Positions 45,706-54,678 of a stretch of 64,000 bases of DNA are shown here, one piece after another. Every line of letters begins with the position of its first letter. The first letter of the stretch is position 1. The stretch comes from Corallococcus macrosporus. GTDB lineage: Bacteria; Myxococcota; Myxococcia; Myxococcales; Myxococcaceae. Made by a program: the position numbers and the translations under genes. The stretch is from assembly GCF_017302985.1 (NCBI RefSeq), contig NZ_JAFIMU010000017.1, positions 682,001-746,000 on the forward strand, in the 5' to 3' direction. The notes under the pieces are model-generated. The model ran no database searches, was not told the DNA's origin, and was given only the letters and a program-made list of their open reading frames with translations.

Positions 45706-46841
45706 CGGACGCAAGGGCCCGGACGGGCGAAACGGTCTACGTGTCCACACTGCCCGGGATGGAGCCCGCGCTGGAGGCGGAGGCGCGCGAGCGCGGCCTG
45801 CCGTTCCGTCGCGTGGAGGGCGGCATCGAGTGCGAGGGCCCGCCCGGCCTGCACCAGACGGTGAACCTGCACCTGCGCACCGCGAGCCGCGTGCTCCTGC
45901 GCCTGGGCACCTTCACGGCGCCCACCGCGGACGACCTGGTGCGCGGGCTGGAGGCGCTGCCCCTGGCGGACATCTGGGACGGCAAGGTGCCGCTGCGGAT
46001 GTCGGTGACGCTGCACCGCTCCGTGGCCCCCGGGCCGGCCGTGGTGCTGGAGTCCGCGGCCGTGGCCTGGAACCAGCGCGAGGTGGCGGCCGCGGGCTAC
46101 CTGGACGACGAGGACGGGGGACCGGGGCTCACGCTGCTGGTGCGCGGCGAGGGCGAGCGCTGGACGGTGAGCGCGGACACGTCCGGAGCCCCCCTGTACC
46201 AGCGCGGCTACCGGCAGGAGGTGGGGCGCGCGCCGCTGCGCGAGACGCTGGCCGCGGGCATCCTGCGGCTCGCGGGCTACGCGGGCGACGTGCCGCTGGT
46301 GGATCCGATGTGCGGCTCGGGCACGTTCCTGGTGGAGGGCGCGTGGCTGTCCCAGCGCCGCGCGCCGGGCCTGCTGCGCACGTTCGCGTTCCAGTCCTTC
46401 CCGTCCTACGACTCGCAGGCCTGGGCACGCCGGCGCGCGGAGGCGGAGGCCGAGGGGCTGGCGGAGCCTCGCGCGCCCGTGCGCGGGTATGACCTCAACG
46501 CGGGCGCGCTGGGCACGGCGCGGCGCAACGCGAAGCGCGCGGGCGTGACGCTGGCGCTGGAGCGGCACGACCTGCGCACGCTGAAGGCGCCCGAGGGCGC
46601 TCCGGGCCTGGTGGTGGCCAACCCGCCCTACGGCAAGCGCGTGGGCGAGGTGGAGGACCTGCCGGAGCTCTACCGCGCGCTGGGCGCGACGTTGAACGGC
46701 GCGTTCCGCGAGTGGAGCAAGGCGCTCATCGTCCCCGAGGAGCCCAAGCTGGTGGCGTCGCTGGGGTTGAAGAACGCGCGCTCGCTCAACGTGAAGAACG
46801 GCGGCCTGCGCTGTCTGTTGTTGCTGGCGGGCCCGTCCTAG
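45702..46841 (+). CDS. THUMP-type class I RNA methyltransferase (RlmL/TrmN-like)
   Basis: 379 residues, GTG start overlapping the kinase stop (GTGA). The N-terminal half is a ferredoxin-like plus THUMP region (VYVSTLPGMEPALEAEARER, VNLHLRTASRVLLRLGTF). The C-terminal half is the methyltransferase: PLVDPMCGSGTFLVEGAWL (SAM site), GYDLNAGALGTARRNAKRAG and VVANPPYGKRVG (catalytic NPPY, typical of N2-guanine methylation). It probably modifies a guanine in 23S rRNA or tRNA. Coupling to a hybrid histidine kinase is odd and may simply reflect packing. Confidence 0.9.
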   Translation: MTDARARTGETVYVSTLPGMEPALEAEARERGLPFRRVEGGIECEGPPGLHQTVNLHLRTASRVLLRLGTFTAPTADDLVRGLEALPLADIWDGKVPLRMSVTLHRSVAPGPAVVLESAAVAWNQREVAAAGYLDDEDGGPGLTLLVRGEGERWTVSADTSGAPLYQRGYRQEVGRAPLRETLAAGILRLAGYAGDVPLVDPMCGSGTFLVEGAWLSQRRAPGLLRTFAFQSFPSYDSQAWARRRAEAEAEGLAEPRAPVRGYDLNAGALGTARRNAKRAGVTLALERHDLRTLKAPEGAPGLVVANPPYGKRVGEVEDLPELYRALGATLNGAFREWSKALIVPEEPKLVASLGLKNARSLNVKNGGLRCLLLLAGPS

Positions 46842-46842
46842 C

Positions 46843-47031
46843 GTGCGTCTCCAGGATGCCTCCGCGATGCGCATCCTCACCGTGGAGCACCTGCTCGGCG
46901 GCGAGGAGTGCCACCCGCTGACGGAACGCACCGTGGGCAGCCTGGGCCCGAGTGACGTCGAGCACCGCAGGGTGCTGCTCCACCGCGCCGCCCCGCCACG
47001 AACAGGTCCCCAGGAGGGGCGCCGTGACTAG
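46843..47031 (+). CDS. small open frame of doubtful status
   Basis: A GTG-started frame of 62 codons (or 54 from the ATG at 46867: MRILTVEHLLGGEECHPLTE). No ribosome-binding site of note, no recognised domain, and an Arg/Pro-rich end. It fills most of the gap between two genes. It could be a real small protein or a decayed gene; I lean towards non-coding. The rest of the gap, to 47100, shows nothing further. Confidence 0.25.
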   Translation: MRLQDASAMRILTVEHLLGGEECHPLTERTVGSLGPSDVEHRRVLLHRAAPPRTGPQEGRRD

Positions 47032-47100
47032 CGTTCATTGAGCCCTCCCGACACAACCCAGGGCCGTGGTGGGAAGGAGGGGAGGGCACCGTGAGCTGTC

Positions 47101-49701
47101 ATGTCTCGCACCCCTCCGAAATCACAGAAGCCGGACGACCGGGCGCCCCGCGTCTCCCCTGACGCAACCTCGTCTGACGAAGAACACGTCCCCTCGGGCC
47201 CTCGGGACGCTCTGTGGAGAGCCCTTTGGGCACCGCGGTGGGCCAGGCGGCACCCCCCGCGCCTCAAGGCCCTCCGCCTCCTGCTCGTGGTGGTGGGCCT
47301 CGCCTCGCTCGTGGTGTGGCAGTGGGCGGACATCGTCAAGCTGCCCGCGGTGCAGTGGGGGACGGAGCTCGTCGCGAAGGTGCGGGTCGACGAGTCCCCT
47401 CCGGCTCCCAGGGCCTTCCGGGTCGCGGTGGCCAGGTTGGAGCGGGATGCCGACGACGAGCTCTGGCACGTCATTCAGGGCAACCTGAAGGAGGAGCCGT
47501 ATCTCGAGGTGACGCCCGTGGGCTTCACCATCGCCGAGGATAGCGAGGCTGCTGGCCACGAGGCCGCACGGAAGTACCTCCGCAGGATGCACGCGGATGT
47601 CCTCATCTGGGGCAGCGTCATGGGGAGCGGCCCGGCGGCGGTCCCGCAGCTCTACCTGACATGGGCGGACAGTCCGCGGGAGATGAAGCGGGAGGCAGCT
47701 GTTCCCAAGAGCTACGAGCGGGAGCGGGCGCAGCGTCTCCCGGAGTTGTTCTGGGACGACCTGTCGACCGTGCTGCGCCTGGCTGTCTTCACGCAGGCCT
47801 CGAGCGAATTCTCAAACGAGGGGCGCTACCTCGCCGACAAGCTCCCGGGCTTCACCGACAAGGTCCGGTATCTCCTTCGTACGCGCGGCGCCTCCTGGGA
47901 TGCGCGGGACCGGGCCTCCACGGCAGGCGTCCTCGCCAAGGCTCTTTATGTCCTGGGCTCGCAGAGTGGGCAGGATGAACCCCTCCGAGAATCCATCGCC
48001 CTTTACGAGGAATGCCTGAAGACATGGACGCGACGCGACTCGCCCGTGCAATGGGCCATGACACAGCACAACCTGGGCAACACGCTCATGAGGCTCGGGG
48101 AGCGGGAGTCGGGGACGAAGCGCCTTGAGGAGGCGGTGGTGGCCTACCGGGCGGCGCTGGAGGAGCGAACGCGCGAGCGGGTGCCGCTGGACTGGGCCGC
48201 GACGCAGAACAACCTGGGCGTCGCGCTCATGACGCTCGGGGAGCGGGAGTCGGGGACGGAACGCCTTGAGGAGGCGGTGGTGGCCTACCGGGCGGCGCTG
48301 GAGGAGCGAACGCGCGAGCGGGTGCCGCTGGACTGGGCCACGACGCAGACCAACCTGGGCAGCACGCTCATGAGGCTCGGGGAGCGGGAGTCGGGGACGA
48401 AGCGCCTTGAAGAGGCGGTGGGGGCCTACCGGGCGGCGCTGAAAGAGAGAACGCGCGAGCGGGTGCCGCTGGACTGGGCCGCGACGCAGAACAACCTGGG
48501 TGTCGCGCTCATGACGCTCGGGGAGCGGGAGTCGGGGACGGAGCGCCTTGAGGAGGCGGTGGTGGCTTACCGGGCGGCGCTGAAGGAGAGAACGCGCGAG
48601 CGGGTGCCGCTGGACTGGGCCGCGACGCAGAACAACCTGGGCAATGTGCTCACGACGCTCGGGGCGCGGGAATCGGGGACGGAGCGCCTTGAAGAGGCGG
48701 TGGGGGCCTACCGGGCGGCGCTGGAGGAGGGAACGCGTGAGCGGGCGCCGCTGGACTGGGCCGCGACGCAGAACAGCCTCGGCGCCGCGCTCATGACGCT
48801 CGGGGAGCGGGAGTCGGGGACGGAGCGCCTTGAGGAGGCGGTGGCGGCCTACCGGGCGGCGCTGGAGGAGAGAACGCGCGAGCGGGTGCCGCTGGACTGG
48901 GCCGCGACGCAGAACAGCCTCGGCGCCGCGCTCATGACGCTCGGGGAGCGGGAGTCGGGGACGGAGCGCCTTGAGGAGGCGGTGGCGGCCTACCGGGCGG
49001 CGCTGGAGGAGAGAACGCGCGAGCGGGTGCCGCTGAGTTGGGCCGCGACGCAGAGCAACCTGGGCGCCGCGCTCATGACGCTCGGGGCGCGGGAGTCGGG
49101 GACGAAGCGCCTTGAAGAGGCGGTGGTGGCCTACCGGGCGGCGCTGGAGGAGATAACGCGCGAGCGGGTGCCGCTGAGTTGGGCCGCGACGCAGAGCAAC
49201 CTGGGCGTCGCGCTCATGACGCTCGGGAAGCGGGAGTCGGGGACGGAGCGCCTTGAGGAGGCGGTGGTGGCCTACCGGGCGGCGCTGGAGGAGGGAACGC
49301 GTGAGCGGGTGCCGCTGGACTGGGCCGGGACGCAGAACAACCTGGGCGTCGCGCTCACGACGCTCGGGAAGCGGGAGTCGGGGACGGAGCGCCTTGAGGA
49401 GGCGGTGGTGGCCTACCGGGCGGCGCTGGAGGAGAGAACGCGCGAGCGGGTGCCGCTGGACTGGGCCGCGACGCAGAACAACCTGGGCAATGTGCTCACG
49501 AGGCTGGGGCTCAAGACCCACGACGCAGCCCTCATCTGCGATGCACTCACGCGGTATCTTGAAGCCAGGGGCGTCCTATCGGCAGCTCACGATATACGGG
49601 CCGCAATGCCTGACGAAGGCGCCGCCCGTGCCCGCCAGGCTCTCGCCGCAGACAGCGCTGGCGCCGCCAGGGAATGCCCTGGGTGGCAGCAGGCAGGTTA
49701 G
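47101..49701 (+). CDS. membrane-anchored protein with a tandem TPR array
   Basis: 866 residues. An N-terminal basic, cytoplasm-like stretch is followed by one membrane helix (about 59-80: RLLLVVVGLASLVVWQWADI), then about 230 residues of unrecognised domain (AFRVAVARLERDADDELWHV, LIWGSVMGSG). From about residue 314, eleven 47-residue TPR-type repeats follow, each close to TQNNLGVALMTLGERES and EEAVVAYRAALEERTRE. The short C-terminus is unconserved. TPR arrays bind proteins, so a scaffold at the membrane is likely. The repeats are almost identical at DNA level. The stop overlaps the stop of the convergent kinase gene. Confidence 0.9.
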   Translation: MSRTPPKSQKPDDRAPRVSPDATSSDEEHVPSGPRDALWRALWAPRWARRHPPRLKALRLLLVVVGLASLVVWQWADIVKLPAVQWGTELVAKVRVDESPPAPRAFRVAVARLERDADDELWHVIQGNLKEEPYLEVTPVGFTIAEDSEAAGHEAARKYLRRMHADVLIWGSVMGSGPAAVPQLYLTWADSPREMKREAAVPKSYERERAQRLPELFWDDLSTVLRLAVFTQASSEFSNEGRYLADKLPGFTDKVRYLLRTRGASWDARDRASTAGVLAKALYVLGSQSGQDEPLRESIALYEECLKTWTRRDSPVQWAMTQHNLGNTLMRLGERESGTKRLEEAVVAYRAALEERTRERVPLDWAATQNNLGVALMTLGERESGTERLEEAVVAYRAALEERTRERVPLDWATTQTNLGSTLMRLGERESGTKRLEEAVGAYRAALKERTRERVPLDWAATQNNLGVALMTLGERESGTERLEEAVVAYRAALKERTRERVPLDWAATQNNLGNVLTTLGARESGTERLEEAVGAYRAALEEGTRERAPLDWAATQNSLGAALMTLGERESGTERLEEAVAAYRAALEERTRERVPLDWAATQNSLGAALMTLGERESGTERLEEAVAAYRAALEERTRERVPLSWAATQSNLGAALMTLGARESGTKRLEEAVVAYRAALEEITRERVPLSWAATQSNLGVALMTLGKRESGTERLEEAVVAYRAALEEGTRERVPLDWAGTQNNLGVALTTLGKRESGTERLEEAVVAYRAALEERTRERVPLDWAATQNNLGNVLTRLGLKTHDAALICDALTRYLEARGVLSAAHDIRAAMPDEGAARARQALAADSAGAARECPGWQQAG
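48040..49590 (+). repeat. eleven tandem 141-bp coding repeats
   Basis: Unit boundaries (GTGCCGCTGGACTGGGCC or variant) recur at 48040, 48181, 48322, 48463, 48604, 48745, 48886, 49027, 49168, 49309 and 49450, exactly 141 bp apart. Inner units differ at only a few positions; the first and last are diverged. Two neighbouring units around 48777-49058 are almost identical copies, which suggests a recent duplication. Confidence 0.95.
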
Positions 49702-51302
49702 AGCGGCAGCACCAGCTCGAAGCGAGCGCCGCCCTCGGGCCGCGCGCCCGCGCTCACCTTGCCCCCGTGCGCCAGCACCACGCGCCGCACGATGGCCAGC
49801 CCCAGGCCGCGGCCGTTGGCGCGTGTGAGGAAGAAGGGCTCGAAGACGCGCTGCGGATCCAACCCGGCGATGCCCGGGCCCTCGTCCTCCACGCCCAGCG
49901 ACACGCCCTCCGGCACGCGGCGCACCGCCACTCGCACCGTGCCGCCCTTGGGCGAGGCCTGGATGGCGTTGCGCATCAGGTGCGTGACGGCCAGCTGGAG
50001 CAGCGTCTCGTCGCCGGACAGGTCCGGCACGTCCGGCGCCTCGTCGAACGCCACGCGCGGCTTCGGCAGCTCCTCGCGGCCGTGGAGCAGCTGCCCCAGC
50101 GCGCGGTGCACCAGCTCGCCCAGGGACACGGGGCGCGGCCGGGGCTCCAGCGGGCGCACCGCGTCCAGCAGGTCGCGCACGATGTCCTCCAGCCGGATGG
50201 CCTCCTCCTCCAGCATCTCCACCGCGGAGGCACCCGCGGGCCCCAGGCGCGGCTCGCGCTTGAGCACCGCCACCGTGTTGAGGATGGCGCCCAGGGGGTT
50301 TCGCACCTCGTGGGCCACGACGCCCGCCGCCTCGCCCAGCACCGTCAGCCGCTCGCTGGCGATGAGCTCGCTCTGCAGGCGGGACACCTCCGCCAGCCGC
50401 GCCTCCGCCGCCCGGTGGTGCCGCACGTTCTCCAGCGCGCCGCCCATGAGCTGCGCGAACAGCTCCAGCGCCCCCGCGTTCGCGGGCGTCAGCGTGGTGG
50501 ACTGCACCGACAACACGCCGAAGGGCTCGTCCCCCACGAAGATGGGCGCGTCCAGCGCGCGCGAGCCGGGCGGGTAGATGCGCTGGATGGCGTCCGCCAC
50601 CTCCGGCGAGTGCAGCCGCCGCGCCATGCTGAACGCGTCCGGATGGAACGCCGCGCGGCGGCTCGTGAGCACCTCCGTCAAATGCGGCATCCCGGAGCGG
50701 GGAAAGCGCACCGTGTGCACGTCCTGCCCGTAGAGCCGCTCCGCCGCGGCCAGGCTCTCCGCCTCCTGGCGCATGGGCCCGTGGCGCAGGAAGTCGCCCT
50801 CCAGCAGCATCACGGACACGTAGAAGCCCTGCCGGTGCACGGCGTCCACCGCCAGCTCCAGCACCTGCGTCTCGTCACGGCAGCGCAACAGCTCCGCCGC
50901 GGTGGACACCAGCACGGTGGACAGCTTGCGCACCGCGTCCCCGCCCTCCGCGTCCAGCAGCAGCACCAGCCGCTCCTCCGGCACGCGGCCCGGCGCGGAG
51001 AGTGGAGAGAGCAGGTGCTGGCGTCCGTCCGCGCCCCGCATGCGCACGAACGCGGGCTGCACCGGCATGGGCTGCTCGCCGCGCGCCAGCGCCTCACGCA
51101 GGGGCTCCACCCACGCGCGCTCGTCCGGCCCGAAGCGGGCGGTGAGCTCCAGCAGCGACGGCAGCACGTCCTCGGGCAGGCCCAGCAGCGTGCGCAGCGC
51201 CGTATTGGCGAACACCAGCCGGTCGCCCCGGACGACGAACAGGGGCACCGGCAGCGCGGGCAGCAGTCCGTCCAGCGTGCCCGGCGGAGGGGTGTCGCTC
51301 AT
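49698..51302 (-). CDS. PAS-GAF sensor histidine kinase
   Basis: 534 residues from the ATG at 51302 (GTG at 51326 possible). PAS (PALPVPLFVVRGDRLVFANTA), a GAF domain at about 130-285 (LELAVDAVHRQGFYVSVMLL, DAPIFVGDEPFGVLSVQS), a coiled coil, the H-box (GEAAGVVAHEVRNPLGAILN, phospho-His in HEVRNP) and an ATPase domain (HLMRNAIQASPKGG, VEDEGPGIAG, GRGLGLAIVRRV). No membrane helix. No adjacent response regulator on the same strand, though the lone receiver at 52796-53170 is a candidate partner. Its stop TAA overlaps the TAG of the convergent TPR gene. Confidence 0.93.
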   Translation of the reverse strand: MSDTPPPGTLDGLLPALPVPLFVVRGDRLVFANTALRTLLGLPEDVLPSLLELTARFGPDERAWVEPLREALARGEQPMPVQPAFVRMRGADGRQHLLSPLSAPGRVPEERLVLLLDAEGGDAVRKLSTVLVSTAAELLRCRDETQVLELAVDAVHRQGFYVSVMLLEGDFLRHGPMRQEAESLAAAERLYGQDVHTVRFPRSGMPHLTEVLTSRRAAFHPDAFSMARRLHSPEVADAIQRIYPPGSRALDAPIFVGDEPFGVLSVQSTTLTPANAGALELFAQLMGGALENVRHHRAAEARLAEVSRLQSELIASERLTVLGEAAGVVAHEVRNPLGAILNTVAVLKREPRLGPAGASAVEMLEEEAIRLEDIVRDLLDAVRPLEPRPRPVSLGELVHRALGQLLHGREELPKPRVAFDEAPDVPDLSGDETLLQLAVTHLMRNAIQASPKGGTVRVAVRRVPEGVSLGVEDEGPGIAGLDPQRVFEPFFLTRANGRGLGLAIVRRVVLAHGGKVSAGARPEGGARFELVLPL

Positions 51303-51451
51303 CGCCGCACCGGCCCGGTGATCCACCGCCCGGAGACGTCCGCTTCCCCGGCTGGATGCCCGGTGCCACGGGAGGGACCGGGGCCCCGAGGCAATCGCCG
51401 CGCGGGGGCGCCGTAAGGAAGGGTGAAGGCGTTGATCACTGGAGAGGCACC

Positions 51452-51562
51452 ATGAACTTCGCGAACGTGTTGGACCGCAGGGACCTGGAGTTGAAGTCCG
51501 TCATGGCCGTGTGGGTGGCCTTCGTGGCGATGGGCGCGGTCTTCCTGGGCCAGCTGCTCTAA
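51452..51562 (+). CDS. 36-residue single-helix membrane peptide
   Basis: Short frame MNFANVLDRRDLELKSVMAV, then a hydrophobic helix ending GQLL. GGAGAGG lies 4 bases before the ATG, one of the best ribosome-binding sites in the window. A charged head (DRRDLELK) followed by about 20 hydrophobic residues suggests an inner-membrane peptide. No known family. It stands alone between the kinase gene (divergent) and the PilZ gene (convergent, stops abutting). Confidence 0.65.
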   Translation: MNFANVLDRRDLELKSVMAVWVAFVAMGAVFLGQLL

Positions 51563-52780
51563 TCAGGGCTTCTTGGTCCGGCGGACGTACTGCTGGATGA
51601 AGTCCCGCTCCTCGGCGCGCAACGCGCTCAGGCGCAAGCCGTAGCCCCGGGGGTTCTTGCCGTCGTCCAGGGAGTTCTCCCAGATGACGGAGCTGCGCAG
51701 GGTCATCACCCGCTCTGGATCATCGAAGCGCAGCGTCAACTCCACCTGCGTTCCCAACCGCAGCGGCCGGTCCGTGCCGATGAACAGGCCACCGGACGAC
51801 AGGTTGATGATGCGGTGGTCGGTGAAGATGCCCGTGTTCTTCATCGTCACCTTCACGTCCGCGTGCAGCCGGTCGTCCGAGCGGCGCTCCAGGCCCACGA
51901 ACTCGGCGCTCGAGTACGAGGGCGCGGGGGCGGGGGCGGCACGCCGGATGGGCGCGGGCGGAGGCGGCGTGGGAGCGGGCGCCGGCGGAGGTGGCGTCAC
52001 CGGCCGTGCCGCCGTGGGCGTCATCACCGGCGGAGGCCGGGGCGGCGCGGCCGGAACCACCGGGCGCGTCATCGTGCCCGGCACCGGCGTCGGCGGAATG
52101 GAGGCGGCCGTGGGGCGCGTCATCGTGCCCGGCACCGGCGTCGGTGGAATGGAGGCGGCCACCGGGCGCGCGGGCGGCGCGGCCTGCGGGGTGACGACGG
52201 GCGGCGGACGCGCGACCGGCGCGGATCCGCTCAAGGGCAGCGGCGAGGCGGGCGGCGCGGGCGGCAGCGCGCCACCCATGTCCAGCCGGGGCGGCGGGGG
52301 CGCGGGCGGATGCAGCGCGCCCTGCAGGAAGAGCGTCTCCGCCTCGCGGATCCGCCGCGAGAGGAAGTCGAAGATCTCAACGGAGACCTTGCGCAGCTCC
52401 GGGTGCAGGTCCGGCGACAGGTGCTCCGGGGAGAAGCGCTTCGCCATGCGGAAGAAGGCGAGGCGGAACTCGTCGAGCGTGGCCTGCGGCTTGAGCCCGA
52501 ACACCTCGTGCGGCGGCAGGTGCAACAGGCCGCGCAGTTGGTTGCGCAGACGCTCGGCCTGCTGGGTCTCGATGGAGGGCGTGGGCGCCGCGGTGGTGAA
52601 CAGGTCGCGCACCTCCGGGAGGTCCTGGAGCGCGATCCAGTTCGTTCCGTCGCGCGACGCGCGCACGGCGGTCTTCAGGCGCCCGGAGGCGATGAGGTCG
52701 CGGAATGCTTGCAGCTGGAGGGGGCCCAGCACACGGCCGAGCGAATCTCCCACCCAGTAACCGACAGCGGATGACGACAC
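51563..52780 (-). CDS. GYF_2-like / J-like / PilZ domain protein
   Basis: 405 residues, GTG start at 52780. Residues 4-60 resemble a GYF_2 domain (YWVGDSLGRVLGPLQLQAF, DGTNWIALQDLPEV). Residues 90-155 look like a degenerate DnaJ-type helical domain (EVFGLKPQATLDEFRLAFFR) with SPEHL where HPD would be. A long Pro/Ala linker (about 155-285) contains two copies of AASIPPTPVPGTMTRP. The C-terminal PilZ domain has RRSDDR and NLSSGGLFIG, the motifs used to bind c-di-GMP in many PilZ proteins. Such proteins often link c-di-GMP to motility or development. It is 15 bp behind the receiver gene, likely one operon. Confidence 0.85.
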   Translation of the reverse strand: MSSSAVGYWVGDSLGRVLGPLQLQAFRDLIASGRLKTAVRASRDGTNWIALQDLPEVRDLFTTAAPTPSIETQQAERLRNQLRGLLHLPPHEVFGLKPQATLDEFRLAFFRMAKRFSPEHLSPDLHPELRKVSVEIFDFLSRRIREAETLFLQGALHPPAPPPPRLDMGGALPPAPPASPLPLSGSAPVARPPPVVTPQAAPPARPVAASIPPTPVPGTMTRPTAASIPPTPVPGTMTRPVVPAAPPRPPPVMTPTAARPVTPPPPAPAPTPPPPAPIRRAAPAPAPSYSSAEFVGLERRSDDRLHADVKVTMKNTGIFTDHRIINLSSGGLFIGTDRPLRLGTQVELTLRFDDPERVMTLRSSVIWENSLDDGKNPRGYGLRLSALRAEERDFIQQYVRRTKKP

Positions 52781-52795
52781 GAGGACCTCGAGGAA

Positions 52796-53170
52796 TCAGG
52801 ATGCCAGCGCCTGGCGCACGGCGGCGGCGATCTCCAGCGGATGGAAGGGCTTGCCCACGAAGCCCATCGCTCCCGCGGCGATGGCCTGCTCCACCACCGG
52901 CTCCGCGTCCATGCTGCTGATGACCAGCACGCGCGTGTCCGGCGACACGCTCTTGATGGCGCCCAGCACCTCCAGGCCGCTCTTCTTCGGCATGAAGAGG
53001 TCCAGGAACATCACCGCCGGCTGCTCCTTCTGCGCCAGCGCCAGCCCTTCCTCCCCGTCCGCTGCCTCCAGCAGCCGCAGGTCGATGCCCGTGTCCGCGA
53101 TGACGTCCTTGAGGATGCGACGCACGAAGCTGTCGTCATCCACCAACAGCAGGGTAGGTAGTCCAGGCAT
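52796..53170 (-). CDS. single-domain response regulator
   Basis: 124 residues. Receiver features: LLLVDDDSFVRRIL, phospho-Asp in VMFLDLFMPKKSG, Ser in VISSMDAEP and Lys in FVGKPFHP. No output domain, so it acts by protein contact or as a phosphorelay element. It is upstream of and close to the PilZ gene. The kinase is not fixed; the PAS-GAF kinase nearby is a candidate. Confidence 0.92.
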   Translation of the reverse strand: MPGLPTLLLVDDDSFVRRILKDVIADTGIDLRLLEAADGEEGLALAQKEQPAVMFLDLFMPKKSGLEVLGAIKSVSPDTRVLVISSMDAEPVVEQAIAAGAMGFVGKPFHPLEIAAAVRQALAS

Positions 53171-53252
53171 GGGCGGCAGGATACATAAGACGCGCGACGT
53201 TTGGGCGTGCGCATCCCACGTGCCTGCTCGGCTTTTGGGTTAAGGGGTGGGC

Positions 53253-54650
53253 ATGTCCACCGACCCCGCGCTGTCCCATTTCGAGTCCCACAAGGCCGCG
53301 TACCTGGAGGACCTCAAGGCCCTCGTACGCATTCCCAGTGTGTCCTTCCCCGGGTTCGACGCGGCCCTCGTGCGCAAGAGCGCGGAGGCCACCGCGGCCC
53401 TCCTGAAGGACCGTGGTTTTGAAAACGTGCAGCTGCTCGAAATCGAGGGCGCGCACCCGTATGTCTATGGCGAGGTGCTCAAGGCGCCGGGCCGTCCCAC
53501 GCTCCTCCTCTATGCGCACCACGACGTGCAGCCCGCGGGAGACGAGTCCGCGTGGAAGAGCCCGCCCTTCGAGCCGGAGCTGCGCGACGGCCGCCTGTAT
53601 GGCCGGGGCGCCGCGGACGACAAGGCGGGCATCGTCGTGCACACCTCCGCCGTGGACGCGTGGCTCAAGAGCACCGGCCAACTCCCACTCAACGTGAAGG
53701 TCATCATCGAGGGTGAAGAGGAGGCGGGCAGTGACCACCTGGGTGCATTTCTCCAGAAGCACGCGAAGCTGGTGGCGGCGGACGCCATCGTGTTGACGGA
53801 CACGACGAACTTCGACACGGGGCTGCCGTCCATCACCACGGCGCTGCGCGGGCTGGTGACGGTGGACGTGGAGGTGCGGGGGCTGCACCAGGCGGTGCAC
53901 TCGGGCATGTGGGGCGGGCCCATTCCGGATCCGGCGATGGCGCTGTGCCGGATGCTGGCGACGCTCACGCACGCGGATGGCTCCATCGCCATCGAAGGCG
54001 TGATGGAGCAGGTGAAGCCGCTGACGGCCGACGAGCGCCAGAGCATCCAGGCGCTGCCCGGTGACGAGGCCACCTTCCGTGAGCAGGCGGGCATCCGCGA
54101 AGGCGTGCAGCTCCTGGGCGGCGGGCGTCACCCCTGGGAGACGAACTGGCGCCAGCCGAGCCTGGCCATCAACGCCATCCAGGCCAGCAGCCGCAAGGAC
54201 GCGCGCAACATCATCGTGGAGTCCGCGTGGGCGCGCGTGGGCATCCGCGTGGTGCCGGACATGGATCCGGAGGACGTGCAGCGCCGGCTGGTGGCGCACC
54301 TGAAGAAGGTGTGCCCGTGGGGGCTGGAGCTGGAGATCCGCGAGGACCAGGCGTCCGGCTGGTGGTACACGGATTCGTCGCACCCGGCCTTCCAGGCGGC
54401 GTTCCGCGCGCTGGAGAAGGGCTACGCGAAGAAGCCCGTCACCATCGGGTGCGGTGGATCCATCCCGTTCGTGGAGCCGTTCGCGAAGGAGCTGGGCGGC
54501 GTGCCCGCGCTGCTCATCGGCGTGGAGGATCCGTACACGTACGCCCACTCGGAGAACGAGAGCCTGCACCTGGGCGACTGGGAGAAGGCCATCCGCTCCG
54601 CCATCCACCTGTACGAGGAACTGGCGAAGTCGCTGACCCCTCGCGGTTGA
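53253..54650 (+). CDS. M20-family dipeptidase
   Basis: 465 residues from the ATG at 53253, AAGGGG 5 bases upstream (a GTG at 53247 is also in frame). Metal ligands: [19 protein letters not shown] (bridging Asp), EGEEEAGS (catalytic and ligand Glu), TDTTNFD and the distal His in AHSENESL. The lid domain contains [13 protein letters not shown]. Cytoplasmic, no signal peptide. It hydrolyses dipeptides or short peptides with two zinc ions; carnosinase-like members share this layout. It may process peptides produced by the organism's secreted proteases. Confidence 0.93.
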   Translation: MSTDPALSHFESHKAAYLEDLKALVRIPSVSFPGFDAALVRKSAEATAALLKDRGFENVQLLEIEGAHPYVYGEVLKAPGRPTLLLYAHHDVQPAGDESAWKSPPFEPELRDGRLYGRGAADDKAGIVVHTSAVDAWLKSTGQLPLNVKVIIEGEEEAGSDHLGAFLQKHAKLVAADAIVLTDTTNFDTGLPSITTALRGLVTVDVEVRGLHQAVHSGMWGGPIPDPAMALCRMLATLTHADGSIAIEGVMEQVKPLTADERQSIQALPGDEATFREQAGIREGVQLLGGGRHPWETNWRQPSLAINAIQASSRKDARNIIVESAWARVGIRVVPDMDPEDVQRRLVAHLKKVCPWGLELEIREDQASGWWYTDSSHPAFQAAFRALEKGYAKKPVTIGCGGSIPFVEPFAKELGGVPALLIGVEDPYTYAHSENESLHLGDWEKAIRSAIHLYEELAKSLTPRG

Positions 54651-54678
54651 GCGTGGAATGGGATGGAGTGCGCGCCCC

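Noticed and set aside
46786-46983. Minus-strand frame opposite the end of the RNA methyltransferase gene
   Set aside because: Overlaps a well-supported gene end, has no motif and no ribosome-binding site.
47812-49521. Long minus-strand frame through the TPR repeats
   Set aside because: It is the mirror of the coding repeats, rich in Arg/His/Pro, and arises from the periodic sequence.
48040-49590. Possible CRISPR array from the regular repeats
   Set aside because: The 141-bp units are contiguous, in frame and encode TPR repeats; there are no spacers.
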